From contig CALAMI010000002.1 of the NCBI GenBank assembly GCA_937925685.1, forward strand, positions 186,001 through 250,000: a stretch of DNA of 64,000 nt, given 5' to 3'. The translations under genes were made by a program, and so were the position numbers. Under the pieces are notes generated by a model that saw only the letters and a list, made by a program, of their open reading frames with translations, did no database searches and was not told the DNA's origin. Position 1 is the stretch's first letter, and each line of letters opens with the position of its first letter. This stretch comes from Candidatus Binatia bacterium (GTDB lineage Bacteria > Desulfobacterota > Binatia > HRBIN30). This document shows positions 35,786 to 46,278 of the stretch, piece by piece.

Positions 35786-38700
35786 TCAACGTGGTGTCAG
35801 TGCATCCAAGAGTTCGAGGAATGCGGTGATGTCGGCCGCACTGACGCGCCCGTCGCGGTTGACGTCGGCTTCGGGCACCTCGGGAATCTCATGGAACAAA
35901 ACGGCGAGGAGCGAGAGAAGATCGTCCTCGTCGACCATCCCATTGTTATCCACGTCGCCGACAAGGTACAGCGCTGTTGGCGTAGAGCTAGGAGTGCGCG
36001 TGGGCGTCCGCGTGCGCGTGGGGGTGGGAGTACGCGTGGCGGGGCGAGTAAACGTAGGAGTCGGAGTGCCGGTGGTCGTGGCCGTGGGCGCGGGGGTGAG
36101 TGCACTGCCGAGGAAAAATGGTGCGTAGCGGAGTAGATTCGTGGTGGCCGGTCCACTGGAACGTGGGCGACCCTCCCAACAGAAAGCCAGCGTACTCACG
36201 ATGACACGCCCATTGCCGTAAACATATTCGGCCATGCTTGGCCCATCGCTGTTCCGGAGCAGAACGATGGCCTCGGTGGGAAGGTTCGTTAGGATGCCTT
36301 CGTCGGTGCGATTCCACGCTTCAAAGTCCGTTTCCGACAGTCGCACGCCGCCAAAGCCTTCCCCCGTAAAGTAAGGATGGTCCGGGGCTTCGATCTCTTC
36401 TGCATCGTGGCTTGCCACGCGACTGTAGCCGACTCCACCCGGAGCGATGTTGTTTTGGTCGTTGAAGCGGCCACCGGCGTGGATCACAGCCACACCACCA
36501 TCGGCCACGAAGCGCTCGATCATGCCCCCGGGCGACACCAATCGTTGGAGCACAAGGTAATCGTCCAAACTCAAGTCAGGGGCAACGTAAATCACTTGGA
36601 ACAACTGCCGTTGAAAGAGCGGATCTTGGCCTTCGATTTGCGTCAGGGTTGCCACTGCCCCTTCGAAACCGAGAGAGCTTGCAAGATCGAATACGCATGA
36701 GAACTGGTTCATTCCGGATCCAAAGAGGAAAGGAATTTTCGCTGCAGGAGTCGGTGTGGAGGTGGGTGGCGAGCTGGTCGCAGTGGGGGTGGCCGTGTTT
36801 GTTGGAGTGCGCGTCGGAGTTGGCGGAACCAGAGTCTGCGTTGCCGTCGGGCTTGGGGTGGAGCTCAGGGTGGGGGTAAGCGGTGGCGTCGCCGAGGGGG
36901 TCGGTGTCGGGGTACTCGAAGGTGTCGGGGTTCCAGTCGAACTCGGTGTTGGAGTCCTGGAGGGCGATGGGGTTGGCGTTAGTGATCGCGTTGCCGTGAA
37001 GCTGGACGTCGGTGATGGGGTCGGAGTCGGTGGAGGAGAGGAGGTGGGAGTGTTGGAGGGGCGCGGCGTCGGAGTCAAACTCGGGGTGGCCGACAACGAT
37101 GGCGTCAGCGTAAACGTGAGCGTTGGGGTGGTGCTCGCGGTTAGGGTGGGGGAGAAGGTGGGCGTCGTTGACGGGCTCGGCGTGATCGAGGGGCTCGGGG
37201 TGGATGTTGGGGTTTCGGTAAACGTCAGCGTCGGCGACGCGGTGAATGTCAAGGTGAACGTCGGCGTTGTCGAAGGGCTGGACGTGGGCGTAGGACTTGG
37301 CGTGGGTACCTCCCAGCACACTTCTACCCACACGCTGGTGGTACGAACGGTGTCACCGCTGCCAACTTGGTGCGCCACCCCTGCTTGCATGCGGTTGATG
37401 TCTGCCCAGGTCCACTCCGCACCGAACGCAGGGTTCAAACAAGGCGGTGGGCCAGGCGTGGGTGCTATGCGCTGACAGAAGCGCTGCGAATAGTCCGCGT
37501 ACTGCGTCGTGAGTGCACGTGCTGGACCTTCGAAAATCGTGCTCGTTCCCCCTCGCAGCAACGGTGCCGCGGTGCTGCGGGGGCTGCCGGTGAGCGACCG
37601 AGACACAACGTGAACGTCCACGGACACGATGCGCTCCGTGCGCGCGCTGACGTCCTCGATTTGGTACATATCGATCCGTGGGCCGAGCGCCGCCGTATCC
37701 TGGTTGAAGAATACAAAGGTTGCGTCACCGTCGTCTCCGGCAACGCACTGCCAATTTTGCGTACAGTTGAAAGCAAAGTTTGCCGGTGCTTCCGCTGAGC
37801 CGTTTGGTGCCAGGGCCATGCAGTTGGGGCCCGAGGTGGGAAAGGCAATGGGCGTGTTCGTCGGCGTGGCCGTGGTTGTGGGAGTAAGTGTAACGGTAGG
37901 AGTCATGGTGAGGCACGCACCGCCAACACACAGGGCACCGTAAACCGCCGTGGCCCCCGGGGGGCAGGCGCTGCTTGCCGGCACTCCGCAAAAAAGTTGA
38001 GAGCCCGACGTGAGTTGGCAGCAATCGTTGGGTCCCAACGTTGGAGTCGCTGTAGGGGTAAAGCTCGGAGTCGGCGTAACGGTCGCTGTGTGCGTCAGGG
38101 TAGGCGACCGAGAGGGGCTGAACGTTGGGGTAAACGTGGCACAAGCTCCCGTTTCCAAACAGGTAGCCCCGTAAACGATCACTCCGGGCCCACAGTCATG
38201 ATTGACCGGTGCGGCACAAGCAAGCTGCCCCACCAGGACCACTTGGCAGCAGTCGGACTCCCCAGGGGTTTGGGTGGGTGTGGGGGTGATGGTTGGCGTG
38301 GGAGTCACACTTGGAGTTTGTGTGATCGTAGGTGTGAGCGTTCTCGTCGGCGTCAAAGTGTTCGTTGGCGTCGCCGTCCGCGTCGGCGTGCGTGTGGGAG
38401 TTGGAGTGGAAGTCGCGGTGAGTGTCAGCGTTGGTGTTGCTGTGGGTGAGGGCGTGTGGGTAGCCGTGTACGAAGGTGTCGGGCTTGGGGTGAGGGTGGG
38501 TGTCGCAGTCAATGTGGGGGTGCAGCTTGGCGTCGGCGTAAACAGCACGCACGTGCCTTGGACACAATCGGCGTTGGGGACAGGGTCGCAGCCCAGCCCG
38601 CAGTTGCCCTGCGGATCGGACATCCCGCAGAAGGAAAACACGGCGTTGTTCTCGTCGGTAAAGACACAAAGGCAACACACCGTGTCGCCGGCGGCCCGGG

Positions 38701-38806
38701 CGCCGAAGATCTGCACCGTGACGAAAATCATCCACAGCCAACGAAGCGGTGCCGTGCTTGTGATATGCCACCAAAACGATCGTGTGAGCTGCAGTGTATG
38801 CTCCAC
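35786..38806 (-). CDS. Large secreted Thr/Pro-linker protein with Cys modules and dockerin
   Basis: The product has 1006 residues. A GTG start at 38806 gives an N-terminal hydrophobic stretch (about 20-38) that serves as the signal. Three Cys-rich modules follow, each starting with CC ([24 protein letters not shown]), separated by Thr/Pro/Ser linkers. A long Thr/Pro linker (about residues 500-690) leads to a globular domain of about 200 residues with [11 protein letters not shown] and [10 protein letters not shown], resembling a GATase-like/DUF4350 fold. Finally a type I dockerin-like pair ([13 protein letters not shown] and [12 protein letters not shown]) closes it. It is probably extracellular. 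No cohesin lies in the window. Confidence 0.75.
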   Translation of the reverse strand: MEHTLQLTRSFWWHITSTAPLRWLWMIFVTVQIFGARAAGDTVCCLCVFTDENNAVFSFCGMSDPQGNCGLGCDPVPNADCVQGTCVLFTPTPSCTPTLTATPTLTPSPTPSYTATHTPSPTATPTLTLTATSTPTPTRTPTRTATPTNTLTPTRTLTPTITQTPSVTPTPTITPTPTQTPGESDCCQVVLVGQLACAAPVNHDCGPGVIVYGATCLETGACATFTPTFSPSRSPTLTHTATVTPTPSFTPTATPTLGPNDCCQLTSGSQLFCGVPASSACPPGATAVYGALCVGGACLTMTPTVTLTPTTTATPTNTPIAFPTSGPNCMALAPNGSAEAPANFAFNCTQNWQCVAGDDGDATFVFFNQDTAALGPRIDMYQIEDVSARTERIVSVDVHVVSRSLTGSPRSTAAPLLRGGTSTIFEGPARALTTQYADYSQRFCQRIAPTPGPPPCLNPAFGAEWTWADINRMQAGVAHQVGSGDTVRTTSVWVEVCWEVPTPSPTPTSSPSTTPTFTLTFTASPTLTFTETPTSTPSPSITPSPSTTPTFSPTLTASTTPTLTFTLTPSLSATPSLTPTPRPSNTPTSSPPPTPTPSPTSSFTATRSLTPTPSPSRTPTPSSTGTPTPSSTPTPTPSATPPLTPTLSSTPSPTATQTLVPPTPTRTPTNTATPTATSSPPTSTPTPAAKIPFLFGSGMNQFSCVFDLASSLGFEGAVATLTQIEGQDPLFQRQLFQVIYVAPDLSLDDYLVLQRLVSPGGMIERFVADGGVAVIHAGGRFNDQNNIAPGGVGYSRVASHDAEEIEAPDHPYFTGEGFGGVRLSETDFEAWNRTDEGILTNLPTEAIVLLRNSDGPSMAEYVYGNGRVIVSTLAFCWEGRPRSSGPATTNLLRYAPFFLGSALTPAPTATTTGTPTPTFTRPATRTPTPTRTRTPTRTPSSTPTALYLVGDVDNNGMVDEDDLLSLLAVLFHEIPEVPEADVNRDGRVSAADITAFLELLDALTPR
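35985..36105 (-). repeat. Thr/Pro linker low-complexity DNA (C-terminal block)
   Basis: The minus strand here encodes a Thr/Pro/Arg-rich linker before the dockerin pair. Reading the plus strand gives Gly/Val/Arg runs that are only shadows. Confidence 0.6.
36745..37310 (-). repeat. Thr/Pro linker low-complexity DNA (central block)
   Basis: A long block of degenerate Ser/Thr/Pro hexanucleotide-like repeats codes for the central linker. Slippage or length variation between strains is likely here. Confidence 0.65.
38275..38545 (-). repeat. Thr/Pro linker low-complexity DNA (N-terminal block)
   Basis: A block of Thr/Pro/Ser-rich coding sequence follows the first Cys module of the 1006-residue protein. 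Its plus-strand reading gives a long Gly/Val open frame that is not a gene. Confidence 0.6.
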
Positions 38807-38879
38807 GGGCGTGGACCGTTCGTTGACTTGCAGAAACCCCTCTGTTACCCAGCCGCACCTTGCAGCGCAAGGTCCAAAA

Positions 38880-40166
38880 ATGAAAATTGCTTCCGTTAAG
38901 GGGTTTCACGACGTCTTGCCGGGAGAGACCGCGCGCTGGGCTTGGGTGGAGCAGCGAGCTCGCGATCTCTTTGCTCGCTACCACTTTCGCGAGGTTCGCA
39001 TTCCGATTGTCGAGAAAACCGAGCTCTTTACCCGCTCGATCGGTGACACCACCGACATCGTGGAAAAAGAAATGTATACCTTCATCGACCGCGACGGGAC
39101 CTCGCTGACGTTGCGTCCTGAGGGAACCGCCGGTGTGGTGCGCGCTTACGTGGAGCACGCTTTGGCGCAGCGGGAGCCGGTTTCGAAGCTGTTTTACTTC
39201 GGGCCGATGTTCCGCCGCGAACGACCGCAAAAAGGGCGCTTGCGGCAGTTTCATCAAGTAGGTGTCGAGGTTCTCGGCCGTGACGATCCCGCCATCGATG
39301 CCGAAGTCTTGATGTTGCTCCACGACCTCCTGGTGGAACTGGACGTGCGCCGGTTCAGCATCGAGGTGAACTCCCTGGGCGATGAACAGTGCCGCCCAGC
39401 TTATCGTGAGGCCCTACGCGCCTTCGCTGAAGCGCAGCGCACGTACCTTTGCGCCAATTGTCAGCGTCGCCTCGAGCGTAATCCCTTGCGCTTGCTCGAC
39501 TGCAAGGTGCCCAGCTGCGCGGCGATCGTGGCTGAGGCACCGACAATAGAAGGCTTCTGGTGCCAGGCGTGCCGTGACCATTTTGCCCAGGTGCGGCGGA
39601 TGCTCGACTACGCGGGCGTACCGTATCAAGTGGCCCCGCGCATCGTGCGCGGCTTAGACTACTACGTACGCACTGCCTTCGAAGTCAAAGCCGAGGGTCT
39701 CGGCGCACAGAATGCTGTGGGTGGCGGCGGCCGCTACGATGGTTTGGTCAGAAGCTTGGGTGGCCCCGACGTTGCCGGGATTGGCTTCGCTTTGGGTCTC
39801 GAGCGGGTGCTCCTTGCCTTGGGTACGACTGTTGACGAACGATTGGAGCCTCCGTTGGAGGTGTTCATCGCCCCTCTCGATCGCGAGGCGGAGCTTCGCG
39901 TTCTTGCCGTGGCGCAGCGCTGGCGGCGTGAGGGCTTTAAGATCGAACTGGGTTCCGCGCATCGAAGCCTGAAAAGCCAGATGCGGCAGGCCGACAAGTG
40001 CGGTGCACCGTTTGTCTTTCTTGTTGGCGAGGCCGAACTCGAAGCGGGGGCGGCCAGCGTGCGCGACATGTTGCGCAAGCGCGATTACGGCTGCGCCGTG
40101 AGCTTTGAGTGGACGGTGTCGCAGGTGCGTGCTTACTTGAGATCTCTGGCCGAGTTGGCAGCATAA
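38880..40166 (+). CDS. hisS: Histidyl-tRNA synthetase
   Basis: The product has 428 residues from the ATG at 38880 ([11 protein letters not shown]). The long open frame upstream is the shadow of the Thr/Pro linker DNA. Class II motifs are clear: motif 2 is [10 protein letters not shown]. The His-specific signatures are RGLDYYVRT and GGGGRYDGL. Motif 3 is [12 protein letters not shown]. The C-terminal anticodon domain is present. Only 73 bases separate it from the divergent Thr/Pro gene. It is followed at 39 bases by aspS, which may form an operon with it. Confidence 0.96.
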   Translation: MKIASVKGFHDVLPGETARWAWVEQRARDLFARYHFREVRIPIVEKTELFTRSIGDTTDIVEKEMYTFIDRDGTSLTLRPEGTAGVVRAYVEHALAQREPVSKLFYFGPMFRRERPQKGRLRQFHQVGVEVLGRDDPAIDAEVLMLLHDLLVELDVRRFSIEVNSLGDEQCRPAYREALRAFAEAQRTYLCANCQRRLERNPLRLLDCKVPSCAAIVAEAPTIEGFWCQACRDHFAQVRRMLDYAGVPYQVAPRIVRGLDYYVRTAFEVKAEGLGAQNAVGGGGRYDGLVRSLGGPDVAGIGFALGLERVLLALGTTVDERLEPPLEVFIAPLDREAELRVLAVAQRWRREGFKIELGSAHRSLKSQMRQADKCGAPFVFLVGEAELEAGAASVRDMLRKRDYGCAVSFEWTVSQVRAYLRSLAELAA

Positions 40167-40205
40167 GCCATTCGGCCTGAACGAAGCGAGAAATCGGGTG
40201 ATTGG

Positions 40206-42011
40206 ATGCAGGGACAAGAGCATTCTGAAGCGGTGACTCTTATGGGTCTGGGCGATTGGGTGCGCTCCCACTCCTGCGGCACGCTGCGACGGGAACATGC
40301 GGGCCAACACCTCACCTTAATGGGTTGGGTGGATGGTTGTCGCGACCATGGTGGCCTCGTCTTCGTGGATTTGCGTGACCGGACTGGCGTGGTGCAGGTA
40401 GTCTTCGATCCCGCTCGTGGCCCAGAGGCATTTGCCGTTGCCGAGGCACTGCGGAACGAGTCGGTCGTTGGGGTGCGCGGAGTGTTGACCGAGCGGAGTC
40501 CGGATACTGTCAATCCCAACATTCCGACGGGGGAAGTGGAACTGGTTGCCACCGAGGCCCGCTTGCTGAATTGTTCGCGACCCCTCCCGTTCGCCCTCGA
40601 TGCCGCTGGGGAAGTCGCCGAAGCGATCCGCTTGAAGTACCGCTACCTTGATTTGCGTCGCCCGCAGGTGCAGCAGCGTTTTTTGTTTCGCCACCGCCTT
40701 GCCAAGGCTGTGCGCGATTACTTGGACAGCGAAGGTTTCCTCGAACTGGAAACCCCGTTTCTGACCCGCAGCACTCCAGAAGGCGCACGCGACTATCTCG
40801 TGCCGAGCCGAGTGAATCCGGGAAAATTCTACGCCCTGCCCCAATCGCCGCAACTGTTCAAGCAACTGTTCATGGTTTCTGGGTTCGATCGGTATTTTCA
40901 AATCGTGCGGTGTTTTCGCGACGAAGACCTCCGTGCCGACCGCCAGCCCGAATTCACCCAAATCGATTTGGAGATGTCTTTTGCCCGCCCGGAGGATGTC
41001 ATGGGCATCACCGAGGGGATTTTGCGGGTGGCTTGCGCTCTGGCGGGGGTGGAGTTCCCGGATACCGTTCGCCGGCTCTCGTACGAAGAGGCAATTGCTC
41101 GGTACGGCATCGATCGACCGGATCTACGCTTTGGGTTGGAACTGACCGACGTGTCCGACGCCGTGCGTACCACCGAGTTCAAAGTGTTTCGTAGCGCCCT
41201 CGACGCCGGGGGAATCGTCAAGGTCCTACGGTTGCCCGAAGGCGAGCGCTTGTCCCGCCGGGAACTGGATGGGTTGCCCGCGATCGTCGGGCCGTTTGGA
41301 GCCAAAGGGGTGGCGTGGGTGCGCCTCCAAAGCGACGGATGGCAATCGCCGATCGCGAAGTTCTTGTCGGGCCAAGAGAAAGCCGCCATCGAGCAGAGCT
41401 GTGGGGCACAAGTTGGCGACCTTCTGCTGTTCCTTGCCGATAGTCCCAAGGTCGCCAATGAGTCGTTAGCTCATTTGCGCCTGCACCTGGCCCAACAACT
41501 CCAACTGATTCCACCGAACCGGTGGGAGTTCGTGTGGGTGACCGACTTTCCGCTGGTCGAATGGGACAACGACGAGCAGCGCTACGTGGCCGTACACCAT
41601 CCATTCACTGCACCGCGCGAGGAAGATTGGGATCGACTGGAAGCTGACCCGAGCAAGGTCAAAGCGCTGGCGTACGATATTGTGCTGAACGGGACGGAAT
41701 TGGGTGGCGGTAGCATCCGCATTCACCGTCCGGATATTCAAGAACGAGTCTTTCGCCTCCTCGGGATCAGCGAAGAGGAAGCCCGGGAAAAATTCGGATT
41801 CTTGCTCGAAGCCCTCAGTTACGGCGCTCCTCCCCACGGGGGCATCGCTCTTGGGTTCGACCGCCTGGTCATGTTGCTGACCGGAGCACAGTCCTTGCGT
41901 GACGTAATTGCCTTTCCCAAGACCCAAAAAGCCACCTGTTTGCTCACCAACGCTCCGAGCGAGGTCGATGCCAAGCAGCTGCGAGAGCTTGGCATCAAGA
42001 TCGCAGTCTAA
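40206..42011 (+). CDS. aspS: Aspartyl-tRNA synthetase
   Basis: The product has 601 residues if started at 40206; the ATG at 40242 (MGLGDWV) would also serve. It has the N-terminal OB-fold ([16 protein letters not shown]), class II motif 1, motif 2 ([18 protein letters not shown]) and motif 3 ([13 protein letters not shown]). The inserted GAD domain of bacterial AspRS is seen in the middle. It charges tRNA-Asp. The position directly after hisS and three bases before the lipoprotein gene suggests an operon. Confidence 0.96.
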   Translation: MQGQEHSEAVTLMGLGDWVRSHSCGTLRREHAGQHLTLMGWVDGCRDHGGLVFVDLRDRTGVVQVVFDPARGPEAFAVAEALRNESVVGVRGVLTERSPDTVNPNIPTGEVELVATEARLLNCSRPLPFALDAAGEVAEAIRLKYRYLDLRRPQVQQRFLFRHRLAKAVRDYLDSEGFLELETPFLTRSTPEGARDYLVPSRVNPGKFYALPQSPQLFKQLFMVSGFDRYFQIVRCFRDEDLRADRQPEFTQIDLEMSFARPEDVMGITEGILRVACALAGVEFPDTVRRLSYEEAIARYGIDRPDLRFGLELTDVSDAVRTTEFKVFRSALDAGGIVKVLRLPEGERLSRRELDGLPAIVGPFGAKGVAWVRLQSDGWQSPIAKFLSGQEKAAIEQSCGAQVGDLLLFLADSPKVANESLAHLRLHLAQQLQLIPPNRWEFVWVTDFPLVEWDNDEQRYVAVHHPFTAPREEDWDRLEADPSKVKALAYDIVLNGTELGGGSIRIHRPDIQERVFRLLGISEEEAREKFGFLLEALSYGAPPHGGIALGFDRLVMLLTGAQSLRDVIAFPKTQKATCLLTNAPSEVDAKQLRELGIKIAV

Positions 42012-42014
42012 GAT

Positions 42015-42635
42015 ATGGGCCGGCGATTTCCTTCTCGGGGGGGAGTACTCGGACTTTGGATCTGGGCAGCGGTGTTCGGGGGGTGTGCCTGGCTGCGCTC
42101 CGTTCCTCTGTTAGAGGAACCTGTCGAACTCATCGCGGTCCTGCCGTTAGAGCGTGTCGATAGCGCCGATGCGGGCCGCTTGCCGCCCGGGGCCGAGGAA
42201 ACGGTGACGGCACAATTGTATGGGGTGCTCACCGAATCACCGCGATTTCGCTTTGTCCCTGATCTCACCGTGGCCGAGGCTCTCCGCAAAGTGAGCCGCA
42301 ATTTGGAATTGCAACAGCGGGCGCTGGCTTTGGGTCGGGAGGTGAATGCCGACGCAGTGTTGTATGGAACGGTGGAACGCTTCATCGAACGGCAAGGTGG
42401 ACCGTACGGAGCCAAGGTTCCCGCCAGTGTGTCGTTCGGATTAGCGCTCGTTTCCGTCAAATCCGGCAAGGTGCTGTGGCAGGGACGGTTCGACCAAACC
42501 CAGCAGCCACTGGTGACTAACTTGTTGAACTGGTGGATGTTTTGGCGCGGTGGGCCGCGTTGGTTCAGCGCTGAGGAACTAGCCCGGTTCGGCGTGGAGC
42601 GCCTGCTCGACGACCTTGGTCGCCGGCTGCGGTAG
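42015..42635 (+). CDS. Lipoprotein, GNA1162-like
   Basis: The product has 206 residues. The start is three bases after the aspS stop. The leader ends in AVFGGC, a lipobox. The mature part begins with ELIAVLPLERVDS, a strand found in the DUF799/GNA1162 lipoproteins, then NADAVLYGTVERF. It resembles lipoproteins that support export or envelope assembly, but the role is unknown. It is apparently in the hisS-aspS transcript. Confidence 0.7.
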   Translation: MGRRFPSRGGVLGLWIWAAVFGGCAWLRSVPLLEEPVELIAVLPLERVDSADAGRLPPGAEETVTAQLYGVLTESPRFRFVPDLTVAEALRKVSRNLELQQRALALGREVNADAVLYGTVERFIERQGGPYGAKVPASVSFGLALVSVKSGKVLWQGRFDQTQQPLVTNLLNWWMFWRGGPRWFSAEELARFGVERLLDDLGRRLR

Positions 42636-42974
42636 CGGTTTGGGGTCGCCTGTGGGCTCTTCGGAGCCGCGGGCGCTGGAAGGACGGCTACTGGTTCGCC
42701 TGTCATAACCAGGGAAGCCATAAAGCTCCCAGTGAAAACTTTGCGCGGTGGGCGGTGGCGCCCCACGAATGGAATTCAGGACCTGTCGCTACGGCACGGC
42801 GAGCGCCCTGCGAGACGGTGCCGAGCGGGTCTGTTGCACGAGGCGTTGGAAAAGGAGCGGAGAAGGGATGCGCAAGCGGGTCTTTGCCGTGCCGTGGCTG
42901 ACTGCCCTACCCCGTATGGCCACGACGCGGACGAGCTGGACACGGAAAGGCAAAGCCCGCCAAGGTTGGTGATG
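42636..42974. other. Convergent intergenic region, nothing recognised
   Basis: This is 339 bases between the end of the aspS-linked lipoprotein and the end of the minus-strand secreted protein. No hairpin with T-run or RNA was recognised. Confidence 0.4.
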
Positions 42975-43538
42975 TCACGATCCAGGTTGCGCCGACGATC
43001 CGTTCGGGCAGGGCACCACAACGGTGCGCGGCTGCGGCAGCTCGGAAAGATCGACTGCAGCCAAAATCTTGCCCAGCTGGTCGGTGAGCGTGCCTACTGT
43101 CCGAACCGCTCGGATGGTCACGGGGCCGCAAACACTTCCTGATTGTCGGTGGCATGCCCCATCGATGGGCAACGTAAGTACGAGTTGTCCTGTGGCCCCG
43201 AGAATGTTGTGGCCGTCCACCCGCAGGCGGCACCCGCGCAATTCCGCCTGCAGGACAACACCGTTGCCGTCGCTGCGGCACTCAGGTTGGATCGTCCCTC
43301 CTTCGCTGCAAGTTGCCGCCCTTGGGGACGGGGTTGAGGCCAGGCGAAGGGTCTCGAGTGCCAAGGCGCGCAGCAAAGAGTCTCCATCAGCGCCGGGGCC
43401 ACCTGGGTCGTTGTCTGCAACTCGATGCTCGCTGTCGGAAGCATTGCTTGGCCGGGGGAAAGACTGTCCTCTGGTTTCGGCAAGGAGTTGTGCGGCGGCA
43501 ACGAGGAAAATAACGGCCCCAGCCCGCCAACGGCGCAT
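42975..43538 (-). CDS. Small secreted hypothetical protein
   Basis: I choose the ATG at 43538 (MRRWRAGAVIF). The long upstream extension in the same frame is Arg-rich and is the shadow of the MBL gene. The product has 187 residues with a signal peptide (about 1-23). The mature part has a Ser/Asp-rich linker, then a Cys-containing beta-rich domain (AATCSEGG, ECRSDGNGV, GCRLRVDG, SVCGPVTIRAV). It may be cell-surface or periplasmic. No family was recognised. Confidence 0.55.
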   Translation of the reverse strand: MRRWRAGAVIFLVAAAQLLAETRGQSFPRPSNASDSEHRVADNDPGGPGADGDSLLRALALETLRLASTPSPRAATCSEGGTIQPECRSDGNGVVLQAELRGCRLRVDGHNILGATGQLVLTLPIDGACHRQSGSVCGPVTIRAVRTVGTLTDQLGKILAAVDLSELPQPRTVVVPCPNGSSAQPGS

Positions 43539-43789
43539 CAAGGCCAGTGCCAAGCCGCGGCTCTGCACCGTGCGAAGAGAGAAGTCCCTCGTGCACACCC
43601 ACCATCGGTAGCCTCTTCGTGACCAGAACTGGCAGCCCAACGTCTGGCTCATCAGCGTCGGCTCACAGCGAGGAAGATGCCAAGCGCTAGCCCCCGAAAC
43701 CTCTGCGTTTTCCTCGGAAGGTTTACAAGCAAGATGGCGCAAAGCTGACGGAAGGCCTCTCGTACCCACGACTTTCGATCCATCCATTC

Positions 43790-44659
43790 TCAATCGACCG
43801 CGAGTTCCAACCCCTCGAACGCAACGCTGCTTGCGCGAAATTGCTTGCGTGCATCCCGTTCGAGGGCGCGCATCAAGCGATCGTCGTGGCTTGGGTCGTG
43901 GTGATAGAGCACGAGCTGCTTTACCGCTGCCGCACGGGCTGCGGCGCAAGCCATAGCCACGGTGCTGTGGCCCCAACCGACGCGACTTCGGAGGGCGTCG
44001 CGGTATTCGTCTTCCGTGTACTGAGCATCGTGCACGAGCACATCTGCGCCGCGCGCGAACTCGACGACGTCGTTGAATCCACCACGAGCGCTCTCGATGT
44101 CGGTAGCATACACGATGGCGCGGCCTTCGGCTTCGATCCGGTAAAGTGCCACGCCAAGTTTCGGATGGGCTTGGCTGATGCGGGCACGCACTTGCAGACC
44201 GATGGGCGAGTCGAAACGGACCGTGGAACCAGAGCTTACTGCCCGAAGCTCGAGCTGACCCGGTAATTCTTCGAGGGCAACGGGAAAAAAAGGCGGCGCC
44301 ATGCTGCGCGACAAAACGCGGTCGACCCGTGCCCCAGGTAAGGATGGTCCGTAAACGACCGTGCGCCATTTCCGATCGTGAACAGGGAGGAAAAAGCGTA
44401 GCCCCTCGATGTGATCATGGTGGTAGTGGCTGAGGAAAAGATGCACCGTGCCACGTTGCCGCTCCTCCACCAGCTGACGGCCAAGGCCGATCAGGCCAGT
44501 GCCGGCATCGAAGACCAGGCAGTGCTTGCCGCCTCGCACTTCCATGCAAACGGAATTGCCCCCTATGCGCATTGTCGCTGGGCCCGGCGTCGGGTAGCTC
44601 CCTCGCACTCCCCAAAAACGCAGCCGCAACAGCCCGCTCCGCTCCGCTTCCGACCCCAT
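43790..44659 (-). CDS. MBL-fold metal-dependent hydrolase
   Basis: The product has 289 residues from the ATG at 44659 (MGSEAERSG). The strand LRFWGVRGSYPTPG is a typical start. The metal motif HYHHDHIEG is intact, and DAQYTEDEY provides the later Asp ligand. This fits the RNase Z/PhnP-type MBL subfamily that includes cyclic-nucleotide phosphodiesterase-like proteins. The nucleotide or phosphodiester substrate is unknown. It is divergent from the tolQ operon. Confidence 0.85.
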   Translation of the reverse strand: MGSEAERSGLLRLRFWGVRGSYPTPGPATMRIGGNSVCMEVRGGKHCLVFDAGTGLIGLGRQLVEERQRGTVHLFLSHYHHDHIEGLRFFLPVHDRKWRTVVYGPSLPGARVDRVLSRSMAPPFFPVALEELPGQLELRAVSSGSTVRFDSPIGLQVRARISQAHPKLGVALYRIEAEGRAIVYATDIESARGGFNDVVEFARGADVLVHDAQYTEDEYRDALRSRVGWGHSTVAMACAAARAAAVKQLVLYHHDPSHDDRLMRALERDARKQFRASSVAFEGLELAVD

Positions 44660-44796
44660 GGGCTCTTCGAGCGCGTACCAAGCGAGCAAGCACCATGCAA
44701 GCGCAAATTCAGTTCGTTGCCCACATTGCGCGTCAACATGGGGCACTGCACCCGTCGTTCTCGGCATTCGGCCACATTGTCCCCGGGCAGTGGTAG

Positions 44797-44816
44797 GGGC
44801 GCACGGCAGTGCGCCC
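44797..44816. repeat. Perfect intergenic hairpin
   Basis: An 8-bp perfect stem (GGGCGCAC / GTGCGCCC, loop GGCA) sits in the divergent region. Its form resembles intergenic palindromic elements (REP-like) of high-GC bacteria; I see only this copy in the window, so family membership is a guess. Confidence 0.4.
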
Positions 44817-44856
44817 GTGGTTCCCATCGCAACGCCCGTTCCCGTGGATCGCAGGC

Positions 44857-44912
44857 AGCCCTCGCCCCTATCCCCTCTCTCGGGGGACAGGACAAACAAA
44901 GGGGTAGGGCGG
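44857..44912. repeat. Imperfect intergenic inverted repeat
   Basis: Outer arms CCCTCGCCCCTA and AAGGGGTAGGGC are approximately complementary, with an inner stem TCCCC / GGGGGA around TCTCTC. It could fold into a long stem and may be part of the same REP-like element as the neighbouring hairpin. Confidence 0.35.
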
Positions 44913-45216
44913 CACGCGAGTACACGCACGATTTTCGCTCGCCATTGAGGCTGGTTAGTGAACCGTAGAGTCACCCGCAGTGGCAGATGCCGCGAATGCG
45001 GGTTGACCATACAATGGTGGCGCGATAGCAAACGTTGCCCTGCGAGTGTGCGGGAATCAACTTATTCGATGCTCTGGGGTCGCCTTTTACGCCTGGCTGG
45101 TTTGTTTCTCTCCGAACCTTATCGCGGTCGGCCGTGACGCTCGCTAATCTTCATCCAATGAAGTCCCAGCGCCCAACCGCGGCACACAACGACACCGGTT
45201 GGCAGGAGGATGCACT

Positions 45217-45858
45217 GTGGAAGGTTTGAGTGTTCTGGACATGATCCAGCAGGGGTGGATCGCGACTTACCCACTGCTGGCGTTCTCGGTCGCGACTGTC
45301 ACCATCATTCTCGAACGTGCATGGTCGTTGCGGGGAATCATTCCCCGAACGTTGGAGTTAGCGGAGACCATTCGTGGACCGCTTGAAAAGGGGAACTTTC
45401 AAGCAGCGTTGGAAGCGACTCAGGCGCAAGCGGCTACGCCCGCAGGGCGCATCTTTGCCGACGTGATTGCACGCCACGCGTCGGACTCCCTCGAGTACCT
45501 CTCGGACCTTACGGAAGACAAACGGTTCGAGGAAATCGAGGCTTTGAAAGGGCCCCTTTGGGTCCTCGGAACCGTGAGCAGCTCGGCTCCGTTCATTGGC
45601 TTGTTCGGCACAGTGGTCGGTATCATCAAAGCGTTTCACAACATGGCGGTGATGGGTAGCGGCGGCTTCTCCGTTGTTGCTGCCGGAATTTCCGAGGCCC
45701 TGGTCGCCACCGCCTTGGGGTTGGGGGTCGCTATCGTGGCGTTGGTTTTTTACAACTTTTTTCAAACCCAAATTGAGCGCATCGAGGCTGCCCTGACGAT
45801 TGCTTGCAATCGCGTCCTCGACGCCATCCACATCGGGAGGAAAACCCGTGGCGTTTAG
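45217..45858 (+). CDS. TolQ/ExbB/MotA-family proton channel protein
   Basis: I choose GTG at 45217, with AGGAGG at seven bases. The product has 213 residues with three transmembrane segments (about 15-37, 118-140, 155-180), and the conserved GLFGTVVGIIKAF region. With the next protein it should form an inner-membrane proton-driven motor unit that energises the envelope. It is the first gene of a four-gene operon. Confidence 0.9.
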   Translation: MEGLSVLDMIQQGWIATYPLLAFSVATVTIILERAWSLRGIIPRTLELAETIRGPLEKGNFQAALEATQAQAATPAGRIFADVIARHASDSLEYLSDLTEDKRFEEIEALKGPLWVLGTVSSSAPFIGLFGTVVGIIKAFHNMAVMGSGGFSVVAAGISEALVATALGLGVAIVALVFYNFFQTQIERIEAALTIACNRVLDAIHIGRKTRGV

Positions 45859-46264
45859 TACCCGGCACCGCGGACTCAAAGGGATCGTATCCGAAATCAA
45901 CATCACCCCGTTGACCGATATTTTCCTTGTCTTGCTCATTATTTTCATGGTGACCAGCGCCGCGATGGTGGAGTCGGGTGCGAAGATTAGCTTACCGGAG
46001 GTGGACGCGACCGCCGCACAACCGCGCGAAATCACCATCACCGTGACCCCTCAAAACGATATCTACGTGAACGCCCAGCTCACCCCCTACGAGCAACTGG
46101 AGGACACCTTGCGCCAGCTGATCCAATCGCGACCAGATGTACCGGTCGTGCTCGAGGGCGATCGCGAGGTGTTGTTCGGGCAAGCAGTCAAGATTCTTTC
46201 CTTGGCGCAAAAGGCGGGTGCCACGCAGATTGCCATTGCCGCTGAGCGGCGGCGCCTGAATTAA
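45848..46264 (+). CDS. TolR/ExbD-family protein
   Basis: I choose GTG at 45848 with GGGAGG upstream; it overlaps the tolQ stop by 11 bp. The product has 138 residues. One transmembrane helix (about 20-42) contains the conserved Asp in NITPLTDIFLVLLIIF, which carries protons. The periplasmic domain has the ExbD fold. It partners with the channel protein before it. Confidence 0.9.
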   Translation: MAFSTRHRGLKGIVSEINITPLTDIFLVLLIIFMVTSAAMVESGAKISLPEVDATAAQPREITITVTPQNDIYVNAQLTPYEQLEDTLRQLIQSRPDVPVVLEGDREVLFGQAVKILSLAQKAGATQIAIAAERRRLN

Positions 46265-46278
46265 CCCCCGCATACTCC

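Larger units (their letters stand above)
44660..45216. other. Divergent region with hairpins before the tolQ operon
   Basis: This is 557 bases between the MBL gene and the tolQ-like gene. It contains two inverted repeats (44797-44816 and about 44857-44912) listed separately. A possible promoter is TTGACC at 45003 with TAGCAA 17 bases later; the match to -10 is weak. The tolQ ribosome-binding site AGGAGG lies just before its GTG. Confidence 0.4.

Noticed and set aside
36756-37475. Plus-strand open frame with VGV repeats
   Set aside because: It is the complement of the same Thr/Pro linker; it has no ribosome-binding site or credible protein.
38202-38879. Long Gly/Val/Arg-rich plus-strand open frame in front of hisS
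   Set aside because: It is the antisense of the Thr/Pro linker DNA of the 1006-residue gene; hisS starts at 38880 with the normal N-terminus.
43539-44369. N-terminal extension of the minus-strand secreted protein
   Set aside because: It is Arg-rich, overlaps the true MBL gene in another frame, and a signal peptide begins at 43538.
44660-45216. Search for a tRNA or small RNA in the region before tolQ
   Set aside because: Hairpins are present but no T-loop or acceptor-stem pattern was seen.
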